From: Bacteroidales bacterium | GTDB lineage: Bacteria; Bacteroidota; Bacteroidia; Bacteroidales; UBA1402 | Assembly: GCA_003506275.1 (NCBI GenBank) | Contig: DOBD01000103.1 | Span: 1-7,365 of the forward strand | Direction of reading: 5' to 3' | Length of the DNA: 7,365 bases | In this document: positions 1 to 6,242 of the stretch, piece after piece | Position numbering within the stretch: position 1 is the stretch's first letter | Layout of the letters: every line of letters starts with the position of its first letter | Notes under the pieces: generated by a model | The model's input: the letters and a program-made list of their open reading frames with translations, nothing else | Databases searched by the model: none | Told to the model about the DNA's origin: nothing | Translations under genes and position numbers: made by a program

Positions 1-715
1 TGCCGATTTGTTCCAGCATGTGGTTGAAGAAGCCCAACCCTGTCTCAATATCGGTGCGTCCGTTGCCGTCAAGGTTGACTTCGATATGGATGGCTGTTTC
101 ATGGGTCGTACGGTTAACTGCAGCCTTTCTACCGCCACCAAAGAGGAAAGCTGATACGTCATCCCAGTCGGGCGTAACCAGGGCGCAAACGGCCTCAAAA
201 CCCTCGGCTTTCACCCTGGCTGCCATGGGGCTATCTGGCTTTTGAAGTAAAATGGCCTTGCAACCCAGATTGGCTGCCAGCTTGACATCGGTGAGGCGAT
301 CACCAATGACAAAGGAACCCGCCAGGTCGTATGCCTCGTCGAAGTAGGCATGCAGCATACCGATGCCTGGTTTTCGGGTGGGTGCGTTGTCCTCCTTGCG
401 GGTTTTGTCAATGTGTATGGCATCAAACTCAATGCCTTCATTGGCCAGCGATGTCAGGATTTTTTTCTGGATGGGCCAGAAGCGTTCTTCCGGATAGTCC
501 GTTGATCCCAGGCCATCCTGGTTCGTCACCATGACAAATCTGAAATCGGTTTTGCTGCGCAGGAAATGCAGGTTTCTGAACACACCCGGGTAAAATTCCA
601 GTTGCTCAAGGGTGTCAATCTGATACGTAACAGGGGGTTCAATGACCAGGGTACCGTCCCTGTCGATGAACAGGAGGCGTTGCCCCTTGCCTTGGTCGGT
701 GTTTGGTTGGCTCAT
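1..715 (-). CDS. hisB: Bifunctional histidinol-phosphatase / imidazoleglycerol-phosphate dehydratase (HisB), C-terminus beyond window
   Basis: The first 238 codons are visible; the rest lies beyond the left edge. The N-terminal half is a HAD-type phosphatase that removes phosphate from L-histidinol phosphate. Motif I is DRDGT with nucleophile D18 and acid/base D20, motif II is VTNQDG (T64), followed by RKP (K115) and GDRLTD (D139, D143). From about residue 198 the imidazoleglycerol-phosphate dehydratase domain begins, with [24 protein letters not shown] and metal-ligand H232 in FFNHML. Both are cytoplasmic histidine-pathway steps. The start is the ATG at 715, giving MSQPN then LLFIDRDGT as in other HisB proteins. 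No Shine-Dalgarno is seen. It lies 58 bases after the hisC stop. Two oddities: the Cys/His zinc loop of E. coli HisB, expected near residues 101-114, has no cysteine ([14 protein letters not shown]), and N231 replaces the Asp usual in FFDHML. Confidence 0.96.
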   Translation of the reverse strand, partial: MSQPNTDQGKGQRLLFIDRDGTLVIEPPVTYQIDTLEQLEFYPGVFRNLHFLRSKTDFRFVMVTNQDGLGSTDYPEERFWPIQKKILTSLANEGIEFDAIHIDKTRKEDNAPTRKPGIGMLHAYFDEAYDLAGSFVIGDRLTDVKLAANLGCKAILLQKPDSPMAARVKAEGFEAVCALVTPDWDDVSAFLFGGGRKAAVNRTTHETAIHIEVNLDGNGRTDIETGLGFFNHMLEQIG

Positions 716-773
716 GATGCGTTAGGCGTTGAATGGATATGTAATCAGTTTCGTTCAGTGCTGGCGTCAAGAC

Positions 774-1805
774 TCAGGCATAGGCGGCCAGTGCGTCCAG
801 CAGTTGCTTGTTTTCCTCCGATGTACCAACGGTGATGCGCAGGCAGCCTTCACAAAGGGAAACGGTGTGCCTGTTTCTGACCACGATGCCTTTGTCTACC
901 AGGTAAGTGTAGACGGCGTTGGGATTGTCCACCTTGACCAGCACAAAGTTGGCATCAGAGGGGTAAACCGTTTTGATCAGGGGCAGCCGACCCAAGCCTT
1001 GGGCCAGCACAGACCGTTCAGCCAGCAGCATGGCCACCCATTGACGGGTGCGATCTGCTTGATCGAGGGCCTCAAATACAAACCGTTGAGTCAACAAGTT
1101 GATGTTGTAGGGGTACTTCACTGTGTTGAAATACCGGATGATGGTCGGGTCGGCAAAGGCCATGCCCAACCGGACAGAGGCCATGCCCCACGCTTTGGAA
1201 AACGTTTGCAACACAATCAGATGGGGGTATTCGTCCAGCAGACTCAAATAGCTGGGTCTGTCGGCAAAGTCCACATAGGCTTCGTCAATGACAGTAATAC
1301 CCTTGAACGTGTCGAGTACCCTTTTCACGGCTTCGGCTTCCAGGTCATTGCCTGTGGGGTTGTTGGGCGAGCAGAGGAAGATGACTTTGGTGTGTTCGTC
1401 GACAGCGGCCAGCAAACGTGTGGCGTCCAGGCTGAAATCCGGGTTCAGGTGTACAGTCTTGTACGACACGTTGTTGATATCGGCACTGACCCTGTACATC
1501 CCATAAGTAGGATCGATGGCGACCACATTGTCTCGGCCTGGCTCGCAGAAAACCCTGAAAATCAAATCGATGGGTTCATCGCTGCCGTTTCCGAAAAACA
1601 GCCGGTCAGCCCCTACCCCCTTCAAGGCAGCCACCCGTTGTTTCAAACTGCGTTGTAAGGGGTCGGGATAGCGGTTATAGGGATTGTTCAAAGGGTTTTC
1701 GTTGGCGTCCAAAAAGACGGAGGCATCCCCCTGAAACTCATCACGGGCTGACGAATAGGGTTTGAGGTGTAGGATGTTAGGTCTGACTAAATCGGTTAGT
1801 TTCAT
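774..1805 (-). CDS. hisC: Histidinol-phosphate aminotransferase (HisC)
   Basis: A complete 343-residue PLP enzyme of aminotransferase class I/II, a normal length for HisC. It transfers the amino group of glutamate to imidazole-acetol phosphate, giving L-histidinol phosphate. Visible marks in order: VRPNILHLKPYSSARDEF at the N-terminus (7-24), LDANENP (32-38), the FGNGSDE turn (71-77), SPNNPTG with PLP-contacting N149 (146-152), IDEAYVDF with D174 and Y177, the Schiff-base lysine K204 in TFSKAWGMASVRLG with R212, and the substrate-carboxylate-type arginine R323 in CLRITVG. The ATG at 1805 is chosen because homology begins at once. It follows the hisD stop by 17 bases and precedes hisB by 58, so it is the third gene of the operon. 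A long open frame on the opposite strand is a shadow of this gene. Confidence 0.98.
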   Translation of the reverse strand: MKLTDLVRPNILHLKPYSSARDEFQGDASVFLDANENPLNNPYNRYPDPLQRSLKQRVAALKGVGADRLFFGNGSDEPIDLIFRVFCEPGRDNVVAIDPTYGMYRVSADINNVSYKTVHLNPDFSLDATRLLAAVDEHTKVIFLCSPNNPTGNDLEAEAVKRVLDTFKGITVIDEAYVDFADRPSYLSLLDEYPHLIVLQTFSKAWGMASVRLGMAFADPTIIRYFNTVKYPYNINLLTQRFVFEALDQADRTRQWVAMLLAERSVLAQGLGRLPLIKTVYPSDANFVLVKVDNPNAVYTYLVDKGIVVRNRHTVSLCEGCLRITVGTSEENKQLLDALAAYA

Positions 1806-1822
1806 GGGATCTCAGGGTAAAA

Positions 1823-3106
1823 TTATTTCAGGGAGTTGAGGCGCAGGGTGACGGCTTGTTTGTGGGCGTCCAGCGACTCGGCCTCTGCCATGGTTTCAAT
1901 GGCCGGGCCTATGGTGCGCAATCCTTCAGGTGTAATGGATTGGTATGTGATGCGTTTGCGGAAGCTATCCAGGTTGACACCACTGTATGCCTTGGCGTAG
2001 CCGTTGGTAGGAAGGGTATGATTGGTGCCTGAGGCGTAATCGCCGGCGCTTTCCGGTGTCAGGTGGCCGAGGAAGATGGAACCAGCGTTGGTGATGCGTT
2101 CAGCCAGTTCCTCCGGCTTTTCCACCGCCAGGATAAGGTGTTCCGGTGCGTAGGCATTGGTTGCCCTGATGGCTACTTCCAACGATTCGACAACGATCAG
2201 TCGACTGTTTTCCAGCGCTTTGATCGCCACCTCTTTACGCGGTAACGTAGCCAGTTGGCGTTCCACTTCTATCGCCACCTTGTCGGCCAAATCGGCAGCT
2301 GTGGTGATCAGGATGGCCTGGCTGTCGGCTCCGTGTTCGGCTTGAGAGAGTAGATCCGAGGCTACAAATACCGGGTTGGCGCTTTCGTCAGCGAGTACTT
2401 CCACTTCCGAGGGACCTGCCGGCATGTCGATGGCCACTTCGTGGAGGCTGACCCATTGTTTGGCCGCTGTCACGTATTGGTTGCCCGGTCCATATATCTT
2501 ATAGACCTTGGGGATGGTCTCGGTACCGTATGCCATGGCGGCGATAGCTTGAGCACCACCGACCTTGAACACCTGACGTACACCGGCCACTTTGGCAGCG
2601 TACAGCACAGCAGGATGCACCTTGCCGTCCTTACCCGGAGGGGTGCAGAGGATAATCTCTTCACAGCCGGCCAATTTAGCCGGAATAGCCAGCATCAGAA
2701 CAGTGGAAAACAGGGGTGCCGTCCCACCGGGTATGTACAAGCCCACTCGTTCGATGGGCAGGGACTTTTGCCAACAGGTCACTCCATCGGCTGTTTTCAC
2801 CACAGGCAGTGGCTGGTCCTGTGCGGCATGAAAGGCGGTGATGGTCCCTTTGGCCAGGTTGATGGCTTGCTTCAATTCAAATGATATAAATTGCTCACAA
2901 TCATCAAATTCCTGGTTGCTGACAGCTAATTCATCGAGGGCCACTCCATCAAAGCGGAGACCAAAGGCACGCAAGGCTTCATCACCTTGCGAGCTGACAG
3001 CTTCAAGGATGGGGCGAACCGTATCAAACAGGCTTTCGGCTGTTTGCACAGGTCTGGCCAAGCATGCTGGCCATTCAGCGGCTTTCGGATAGTTGATGCG
3101 CTTCAT
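1823..3106 (-). CDS. hisD: Histidinol dehydrogenase (HisD)
   Basis: A complete 427-residue protein, the family's usual length. HisD is a zinc- and NAD-dependent cytoplasmic homodimer that oxidises L-histidinol to L-histidine in two steps through histidinal. The whole catalytic set is present. Zinc ligands are Q255 and H258 in SQAEHG, D356 in GDYASGTNH and H415 in SLDAHKQA. The catalytic pair is E322-H323 in NAYAPEHL. The nucleotide-binding core shows GLYIPGGTAPL (122-132), GGAQAIAAMAYGT (183-195) and YGPGNQYVTAAK (205-216). IDMPAGPSE (226-234) is also typical. The ATG at 3106 is only 4 bases beyond the hisG stop, so hisG and hisD are probably translationally coupled. The bases before it (CCTTTGAACCG) hold no Shine-Dalgarno. 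No truncation or missing key residue was seen. Confidence 0.98.
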   Translation of the reverse strand: MKRINYPKAAEWPACLARPVQTAESLFDTVRPILEAVSSQGDEALRAFGLRFDGVALDELAVSNQEFDDCEQFISFELKQAINLAKGTITAFHAAQDQPLPVVKTADGVTCWQKSLPIERVGLYIPGGTAPLFSTVLMLAIPAKLAGCEEIILCTPPGKDGKVHPAVLYAAKVAGVRQVFKVGGAQAIAAMAYGTETIPKVYKIYGPGNQYVTAAKQWVSLHEVAIDMPAGPSEVEVLADESANPVFVASDLLSQAEHGADSQAILITTAADLADKVAIEVERQLATLPRKEVAIKALENSRLIVVESLEVAIRATNAYAPEHLILAVEKPEELAERITNAGSIFLGHLTPESAGDYASGTNHTLPTNGYAKAYSGVNLDSFRKRITYQSITPEGLRTIGPAIETMAEAESLDAHKQAVTLRLNSLK

Positions 3107-3110
3107 CGGT

Positions 3111-3962
3111 TCAAAGGATCATTTTTTCAATGGGAAGGACCAAAATACCCTCGGCACCAAGGTTTTTCAATTGGCCGATGATTTCCCAAAAACGCTTTTC
3201 GTCAATGACGGCGTGCAAGGAACTCCAACCCTCATTGGCCAGGGGCATGATGGTGGGGCTTTTCATGCCTGGCAGGGTGTTCACAATGGCCTGAATGCTG
3301 TCGTTGGGTACGTTCATCAGCACGTATTTTTTGTTATCAGCCTGTTGGACGGCCTGAATGCGGAACAATAATTCATCCAACACTTCCTGCTTCTCCGGTG
3401 TCAAGGCGTTGTGACCGATAAGCAGGGCTTCCGATTGCATGACCACTTCCACTTCTTTCAACTGATTGCTTACCAGGGTACTGCCTGAGCTGACAATGTC
3501 GAAAATACAATCGGCCAAGCCGATACCAGGGGCTATTTCTACCGAACCAGTGATGGTGTGTATCTCAGCGTTGACGCCCTTTTCCTCAAGAAACTCGCGC
3601 AGAATAATCGGGTATGAGGTGGCTATCTTCTTGCCGTTCAACCATTCCGGGCCAGTATAGTCGATGGTCTTTGGTAGCGCGATAGACAGTCGGCACTTAC
3701 TGAAGCCCAGTCGTTTGATGATGCAGGCATCTTCTTTCTTTTCCCTGAACTCATTCTCCCCCACGACGCCGACATCAGCCACACCGGTGGCTACGGATTG
3801 AGGGATGTCGTCGTCCCTGAGAAAGAGTATTTCCAACGGAAAATTTCTGGATGGTACCAACAACGTGCGTTTGTCGGAAACCAATTTGATGCCGGCCTCC
3901 TGCAACAAGAGCATGGTGTCTTCGTTCAGACGGCCTTTGGATTGAACAGCGATACGTAACAT
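3111..3962 (-). CDS. hisG: ATP phosphoribosyltransferase, long form with regulatory domain (HisG)
   Basis: A complete 283-residue enzyme for the first committed step, joining ATP and PRPP to give phosphoribosyl-ATP. The N-terminal catalytic region shows LRIAVQSKGRL (2-12), GVADVGVVGEN (60-70) and ATSYP (114-118). The PRPP-binding stretch is GLADCIFDIVSSGSTL (148-163). Residues from about 205 to 283, including NVPNDSIQAIVNTLPGMKSPTIMPL, form the C-terminal ACT-like domain of the long HisG family. Such enzymes work without HisZ and are usually feedback-inhibited by histidine. The start is the ATG at 3962, where homology begins; the AT-rich sequence before it has no Shine-Dalgarno. It is the first structural gene of the operon, 26 bases beyond the attenuator's U-tract and 94 beyond the leader stop codon. 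Confidence 0.98.
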   Translation of the reverse strand: MLRIAVQSKGRLNEDTMLLLQEAGIKLVSDKRTLLVPSRNFPLEILFLRDDDIPQSVATGVADVGVVGENEFREKKEDACIIKRLGFSKCRLSIALPKTIDYTGPEWLNGKKIATSYPIILREFLEEKGVNAEIHTITGSVEIAPGIGLADCIFDIVSSGSTLVSNQLKEVEVVMQSEALLIGHNALTPEKQEVLDELLFRIQAVQQADNKKYVLMNVPNDSIQAIVNTLPGMKSPTIMPLANEGWSSLHAVIDEKRFWEIIGQLKNLGAEGILVLPIEKMIL

Positions 3963-3988
3963 TGTATTGATTTGTTGATTAATGGCAT

Positions 3989-4022
3989 AAAAAAAGGCTC
4001 ACCGGTGTAAAAACGGCAAGCC
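3989..4022 (-). terminator. Intrinsic terminator of the his attenuator
   Basis: On the minus strand GGCTTGCCG (4022-4014) pairs with CGGTGAGCC (4004-3996). This gives a nine-base-pair stem with two G-U pairs and a nine-base loop (TTTTTACAC), followed at once by seven U (3995-3989). It sits between a His-rich leader peptide and hisG, not at the end of a gene. That is the position of an attenuator terminator. Without readthrough, the transcript would stop before hisG. Confidence 0.88.
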
Positions 4023-4107
4023 CACTTGAATATCCACGACCCTTTCAGCCAACCGTTTAACGTCCAGCGTAATGATGGTGACCGTAGTGAGTGAGGCGTC
4101 GTGTCAT
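4013..4107 (-). promoter_or_regulatory. Histidine-operon attenuator: alternative RNA stems spanning leader and terminator
   Basis: Beyond the terminator hairpin, two competing pairings were found by hand on the minus strand. Stem 1:2 joins leader codons 2-5, CACGAC-G-CCT (4103-4094), to AGGGTCGTG (4043-4035): nine pairs with one bulged G. A weaker antiterminator joins the segment after the leader stop (4056-4042) to the terminator's 5' arm. For example GGC (4050-4048) and AAG (4044-4042) pair with CTTGCC (4020-4015), with three bases bulged. ACGGT (4056-4052) could instead pair with GCCGT (4017-4013). A ribosome stalled on the His codons (4089-4072) would cover the 1 arm, free 4043-4035 and favour antitermination. 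A ribosome that finishes at 4057 would let 1:2 and the terminator form. The pairings are read from sequence; the mechanism is inferred by analogy with enterobacterial his leaders. Confidence 0.72.
4057..4107 (-). CDS. his operon leader peptide (16 residues, His-rich)
   Basis: A short frame from ATG at 4107 to TAA at 4059-4057 encodes MTRRLTHYGHHHYAGR. Four of the 16 residues are histidine, all within codons 7-12 (HYGHHH), using both CAC and CAT. It starts 20 bases after a TAnnTTTG promoter box and ends 34 bases before the terminator's 5' arm. This is the layout expected of a leader peptide whose translation senses charged tRNA-His. The product itself probably has no function; the ribosome's position on it is the signal. 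No Shine-Dalgarno is visible, as for the other starts here. The frame is open upstream of the ATG, but those codons overlap the promoter, so this ATG is the sensible start. Confidence 0.85.
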   Translation of the reverse strand: MTRRLTHYGHHHYAGR

Positions 4108-4127
4108 ACTGTTTCTGATTGACCCTG

Positions 4128-4159
4128 CAAATGTACACAAATATTCGGATTATGCCAAC
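4128..4159 (-). promoter_or_regulatory. Bacteroidetes-type promoter of the his operon
   Basis: On the minus strand TACATTTG (4135-4128) matches the Bacteroidetes -7 consensus TAnnTTTG exactly. Twenty bases upstream is GTTG (4159-4156), a three-of-four match to the -33 element TTTG. The start of transcription should fall a few bases downstream, near 4120-4124, leaving a short 5' UTR before the leader ATG at 4107. The box continues as TTTGCAG, as do the two other promoter boxes in this window. Confidence 0.65.
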
Positions 4160-4301
4160 CCTTTGTCAAAAACAGACCGGAGCCCTCAAAAAAAGGCGTT
4201 TTGTACACCGATTTGGTTAAAAAAGGCCAAAAGTGAACTATCCGTGGCCATTTTTGTTAATCCTAAGGCTGTTAAGCGGGCTTTTTGTCCTTAAAATCCC
4301 G

Positions 4302-4309
4302 TATTTTTG
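4302..4309 (+). promoter_or_regulatory. Putative -7 box for the acyl-CoA synthetase gene
   Basis: TATTTTTG matches TAnnTTTG exactly and ends 22 bases before the ATG at 4332. It is followed by CAG like the other boxes here. No TTTG-like -33 element lies at 19-21 bases; the nearest, TTTTTG ending at 4287, is only 14 bases away. The rest of the divergent region, about 4160-4300, holds A/T runs and a weak GGCCA/TGGCC hairpin (4225-4249), but no gene that I can support. Confidence 0.5.
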
Positions 4310-4331
4310 CAGCTTAAAATACATAACCCTC

Positions 4332-6041
4332 ATGGCAAAACCAAGCGTCAACACATTACAGGCTCTCCTGGCAAACAGTGTTACTACCTATGGCGACAAA
4401 ATCGCCTATACATACGGAGATGAACAACAGGTGTCCTATAACCAGCTGGGACAACAGGCGGCCGAACTAAGGTACTACCTGGCCACACATGGCATCAGCC
4501 GTCATGACAAGGTGGCCTTGATTAGCGAGAATATGCCCAATTGGGGTATCGCCTATTATGCACTGGGGTCCATGGGTGTGGTCATCGTACCCGTCCTGGT
4601 GGATTTTTCCGCTGCAGAAATGAATACCGTTCTCCGACATGCCGAAGTCAAGGCTTTGATCGTCTCTGACAAGGTGTTGAATAAACTCGAAAAAGACGCG
4701 GTAGTCCTTCCTGAGCTTACGTTGTCCATCCACTCTTTTACCAACCTTAAAACCGGCGAATCCATTCATGATGTCTGGCAAGCTGCCGGTGAACAAGCCA
4801 AGGCCTGGGAACCCGAAACCGTAGAGCCGGATGATTTAGCCTGCATCATCTATACTTCGGGAACCACCGGACGATCCAAGGGGGTAATGCTAACACATAA
4901 CAACCTGATTTGGGATGCCGATACCTGCCGCACCTTGTACCCTGTTGCCGATGACGATGTTTCCATTTCTGTCTTGCCACTGGCTCACACGTACGAGTGT
5001 ACATTGGGATTGATCCTGGGCACCATGAATGGCAGTACAACCCATTACATCGACAAGGCACCGACGGCCAACGTGCTGATGCCTTTGTTCAGGAAGCACC
5101 GACCCACCATGATGCTGACGGTGCCCTTGATCATTGAAAAAATATTCAGGGCCGGTGTGAAGTCCAAATTCACCAAATCTCCCGTGATGCGTTTTCTGTA
5201 TGGCATCAGACCCATTCAATACCTGTTGCACAAGGTAGCTGGCAAGAAACTCAAACGAGTTTTCGGTGGTCATCTACGTTTCTTCGGGATTGGTGGCGCC
5301 GCCGTTTCTCCCGAAGTGGAGCGTTTCCTCAGGGACGCCAAGTTCCCCTATTCCTGCGGCTACGGCTTGACGGAAACCTCCCCCATGCTGTGTGGTCTGC
5401 CCGTCGACAAAACCAAGTACCGCTCCGTTGGTCCACCGATGGTAGGCATTGAATACAAGCTTGTCGATGTTAACCCCCACACTGGTGAAGGTGAATTGGT
5501 GGTCAAAGGCCCCAATGTCATGAAAGGGTACTACAAGGATCCTGAATCCACTGCGAGTGTGTTGAGCCCTGATGGATGGTTCAGGACGGGTGACCTGGCC
5601 GTTGTAGACAAAAAAAACAACGTCACGTTGAAAGGCCGCAGTAAAAACATGATTCTGGGCGCCAGTGGCGAAAACATATACCCGGAAGAAATTGAGGCAG
5701 TGATCAACGAAATGGACAGTGTTGTCGAGTCCGTTGTCTATCAAAACAAGGGCCGTTTGGTGGCCAGTGTTTATTTGAATGCGGAAGAATTTGCCAAAAA
5801 ATACCATGATCTGATTTCTTCGGCACACAATTACCAGGAAGAATTGAAAAAGCGCATGGACGCTTATTTGAAAGAGCTTAAGATCAAGGTAAATCAAATG
5901 GTGAGCCGTCATTCTCAACTAAACGACGTGGAACTCAGGCAGGAGCCCTTTGAAAAAACCGCTACCATGAAAATCAAGCGGTTCATGATCAACAAAGATA
6001 AAAACCAGGATGCCGACAGGCAGGCTGATGTCAAAGCTTGA
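4332..6041 (+). CDS. Long-chain acyl-CoA synthetase (AMP-forming; ANL superfamily)
   Basis: A complete 569-residue ligase that would activate a fatty acid through an acyl-adenylate and pass it to CoA, feeding lipid synthesis or beta-oxidation at the inner face of the membrane. Motifs in order: the phosphate-binding loop YTSGTTGRSKG (174-184), HTYE (219-222), GYGLTETSP (343-351), WFRTGDL (416-422), the hinge region GRSKNMI (435-441), ENIYPEEIE (447-455), and near the C-terminus TATMKIKRF with K547 as the likely catalytic lysine. Order and length fit bacterial long-chain (FadD/FAA1-like) synthetases; chain-length preference cannot be read from this. The ATG at 4332 is preferred because MAKPSVNTLQALL starts the family-like region. 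An in-frame ATG at 4233 would add 33 residues that overlap the promoter box. It is divergent from the his operon. No terminator is visible after its stop. Confidence 0.93.
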   Translation: MAKPSVNTLQALLANSVTTYGDKIAYTYGDEQQVSYNQLGQQAAELRYYLATHGISRHDKVALISENMPNWGIAYYALGSMGVVIVPVLVDFSAAEMNTVLRHAEVKALIVSDKVLNKLEKDAVVLPELTLSIHSFTNLKTGESIHDVWQAAGEQAKAWEPETVEPDDLACIIYTSGTTGRSKGVMLTHNNLIWDADTCRTLYPVADDDVSISVLPLAHTYECTLGLILGTMNGSTTHYIDKAPTANVLMPLFRKHRPTMMLTVPLIIEKIFRAGVKSKFTKSPVMRFLYGIRPIQYLLHKVAGKKLKRVFGGHLRFFGIGGAAVSPEVERFLRDAKFPYSCGYGLTETSPMLCGLPVDKTKYRSVGPPMVGIEYKLVDVNPHTGEGELVVKGPNVMKGYYKDPESTASVLSPDGWFRTGDLAVVDKKNNVTLKGRSKNMILGASGENIYPEEIEAVINEMDSVVESVVYQNKGRLVASVYLNAEEFAKKYHDLISSAHNYQEELKKRMDAYLKELKIKVNQMVSRHSQLNDVELRQEPFEKTATMKIKRFMINKDKNQDADRQADVKA

Positions 6042-6157
6042 TTTGAGGCGAACATCTTGCCCATCACCTTGTATACCAGTGTAACATCATCAAAAGGGGT
6101 CTCTTCGGTGGCTCCCTTCACGGTAAGGCATAAAGCCCTGGCAGTTTCAATATCCAT
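5915..6157 (-). pseudogene. Truncated MmcQ/YjbR-family gene, N-terminal remnant fused to antisense of the synthetase
   Basis: From ATG at 6157 the first 37 residues look like the start of an MmcQ/YjbR-family protein: MDIETARALCLTVKG, then ATEETPFDD, then TLVYKVMGKMFA. These proteins are normally about 110-120 residues with a CyaY-like fold, and their function is poorly known. The resemblance ends at A37 (6047-6049). From there the frame runs into the antisense of the synthetase gene, giving NQALTSACLSAS and so on to a stop at 5915, 80 residues in all. The expected C-terminal half, with its HMNKKHW-like motif, is absent. The break lies within five bases of the synthetase stop codon. An 80-residue hybrid could still be translated, but it is unlikely to fold like the family. 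Family identification is from remembered motifs. Confidence 0.72.
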
Positions 6158-6206
6158 GGTGGCTGGATTTTTTGCGCAAGATACAAGGAAAAGTGGCTAA
6201 TAAGCG

Positions 6207-6214
6207 TATTTTTG
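6207..6214 (+). promoter_or_regulatory. Putative -7 box for the glycuronyl hydrolase gene
   Basis: TATTTTTG matches the Bacteroidetes TAnnTTTG element and ends 28 bases before the ATG at 6243. It lies in the 85-base divergent gap between the MmcQ/YjbR remnant and the hydrolase. The surrounding 13 bases, CGTATTTTTGCAG, are identical to those at the synthetase promoter. No -33 TTTG is seen at the usual spacing. Confidence 0.5.
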
Positions 6215-6242
6215 CAGGTATTTATTACCCATTTACCGTCCT

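Noticed and set aside
729..1658. A 309-codon open frame on the plus strand opposite hisC
   Set aside because: It lies wholly antisense to hisC, which has a full set of aminotransferase motifs. The translation shows no recognisable domain and is explained by codon bias of the opposite strand.
3926..4138. A 70-codon minus-strand frame across the his leader and the start of hisG
   Set aside because: It runs out of frame through the leader peptide, the terminator hairpin and the start of hisG. The His-codon leader in another frame explains the region better.
4132..4208. Direct repeat TGTACAC at 4132-4138 and 4202-4208 in the divergent promoter region, a possible operator pair
   Set aside because: A seven-base match 70 bases apart is weak, the first copy overlaps the his -7 box, and no regulator gene is nearby.
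4219..4255. Hairpin GGCCA (4225-4229) / TGGCC (4245-4249) flanked by an A run and a T run, like a bidirectional terminator
   Set aside because: The stem is only five pairs with a 15-base loop, and the T run is offset by one base. It lies between two divergent promoters, where no gene ends, so it is probably chance.
4233..4331. N-terminal extension of 33 residues on the acyl-CoA synthetase, hydrophobic enough to resemble a membrane anchor
   Set aside because: The in-frame extension overlaps the TATTTTTG promoter box at 4302-4309. Family-like sequence starts at the ATG at 4332, and typical members have no such anchor.
5274..5918. A 214-codon open frame on the minus strand opposite the acyl-CoA synthetase
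   Set aside because: It is antisense to conserved synthetase motifs (GYGLTETSP, TGDL, GRSKNMI) and shows no family-like sequence of its own.
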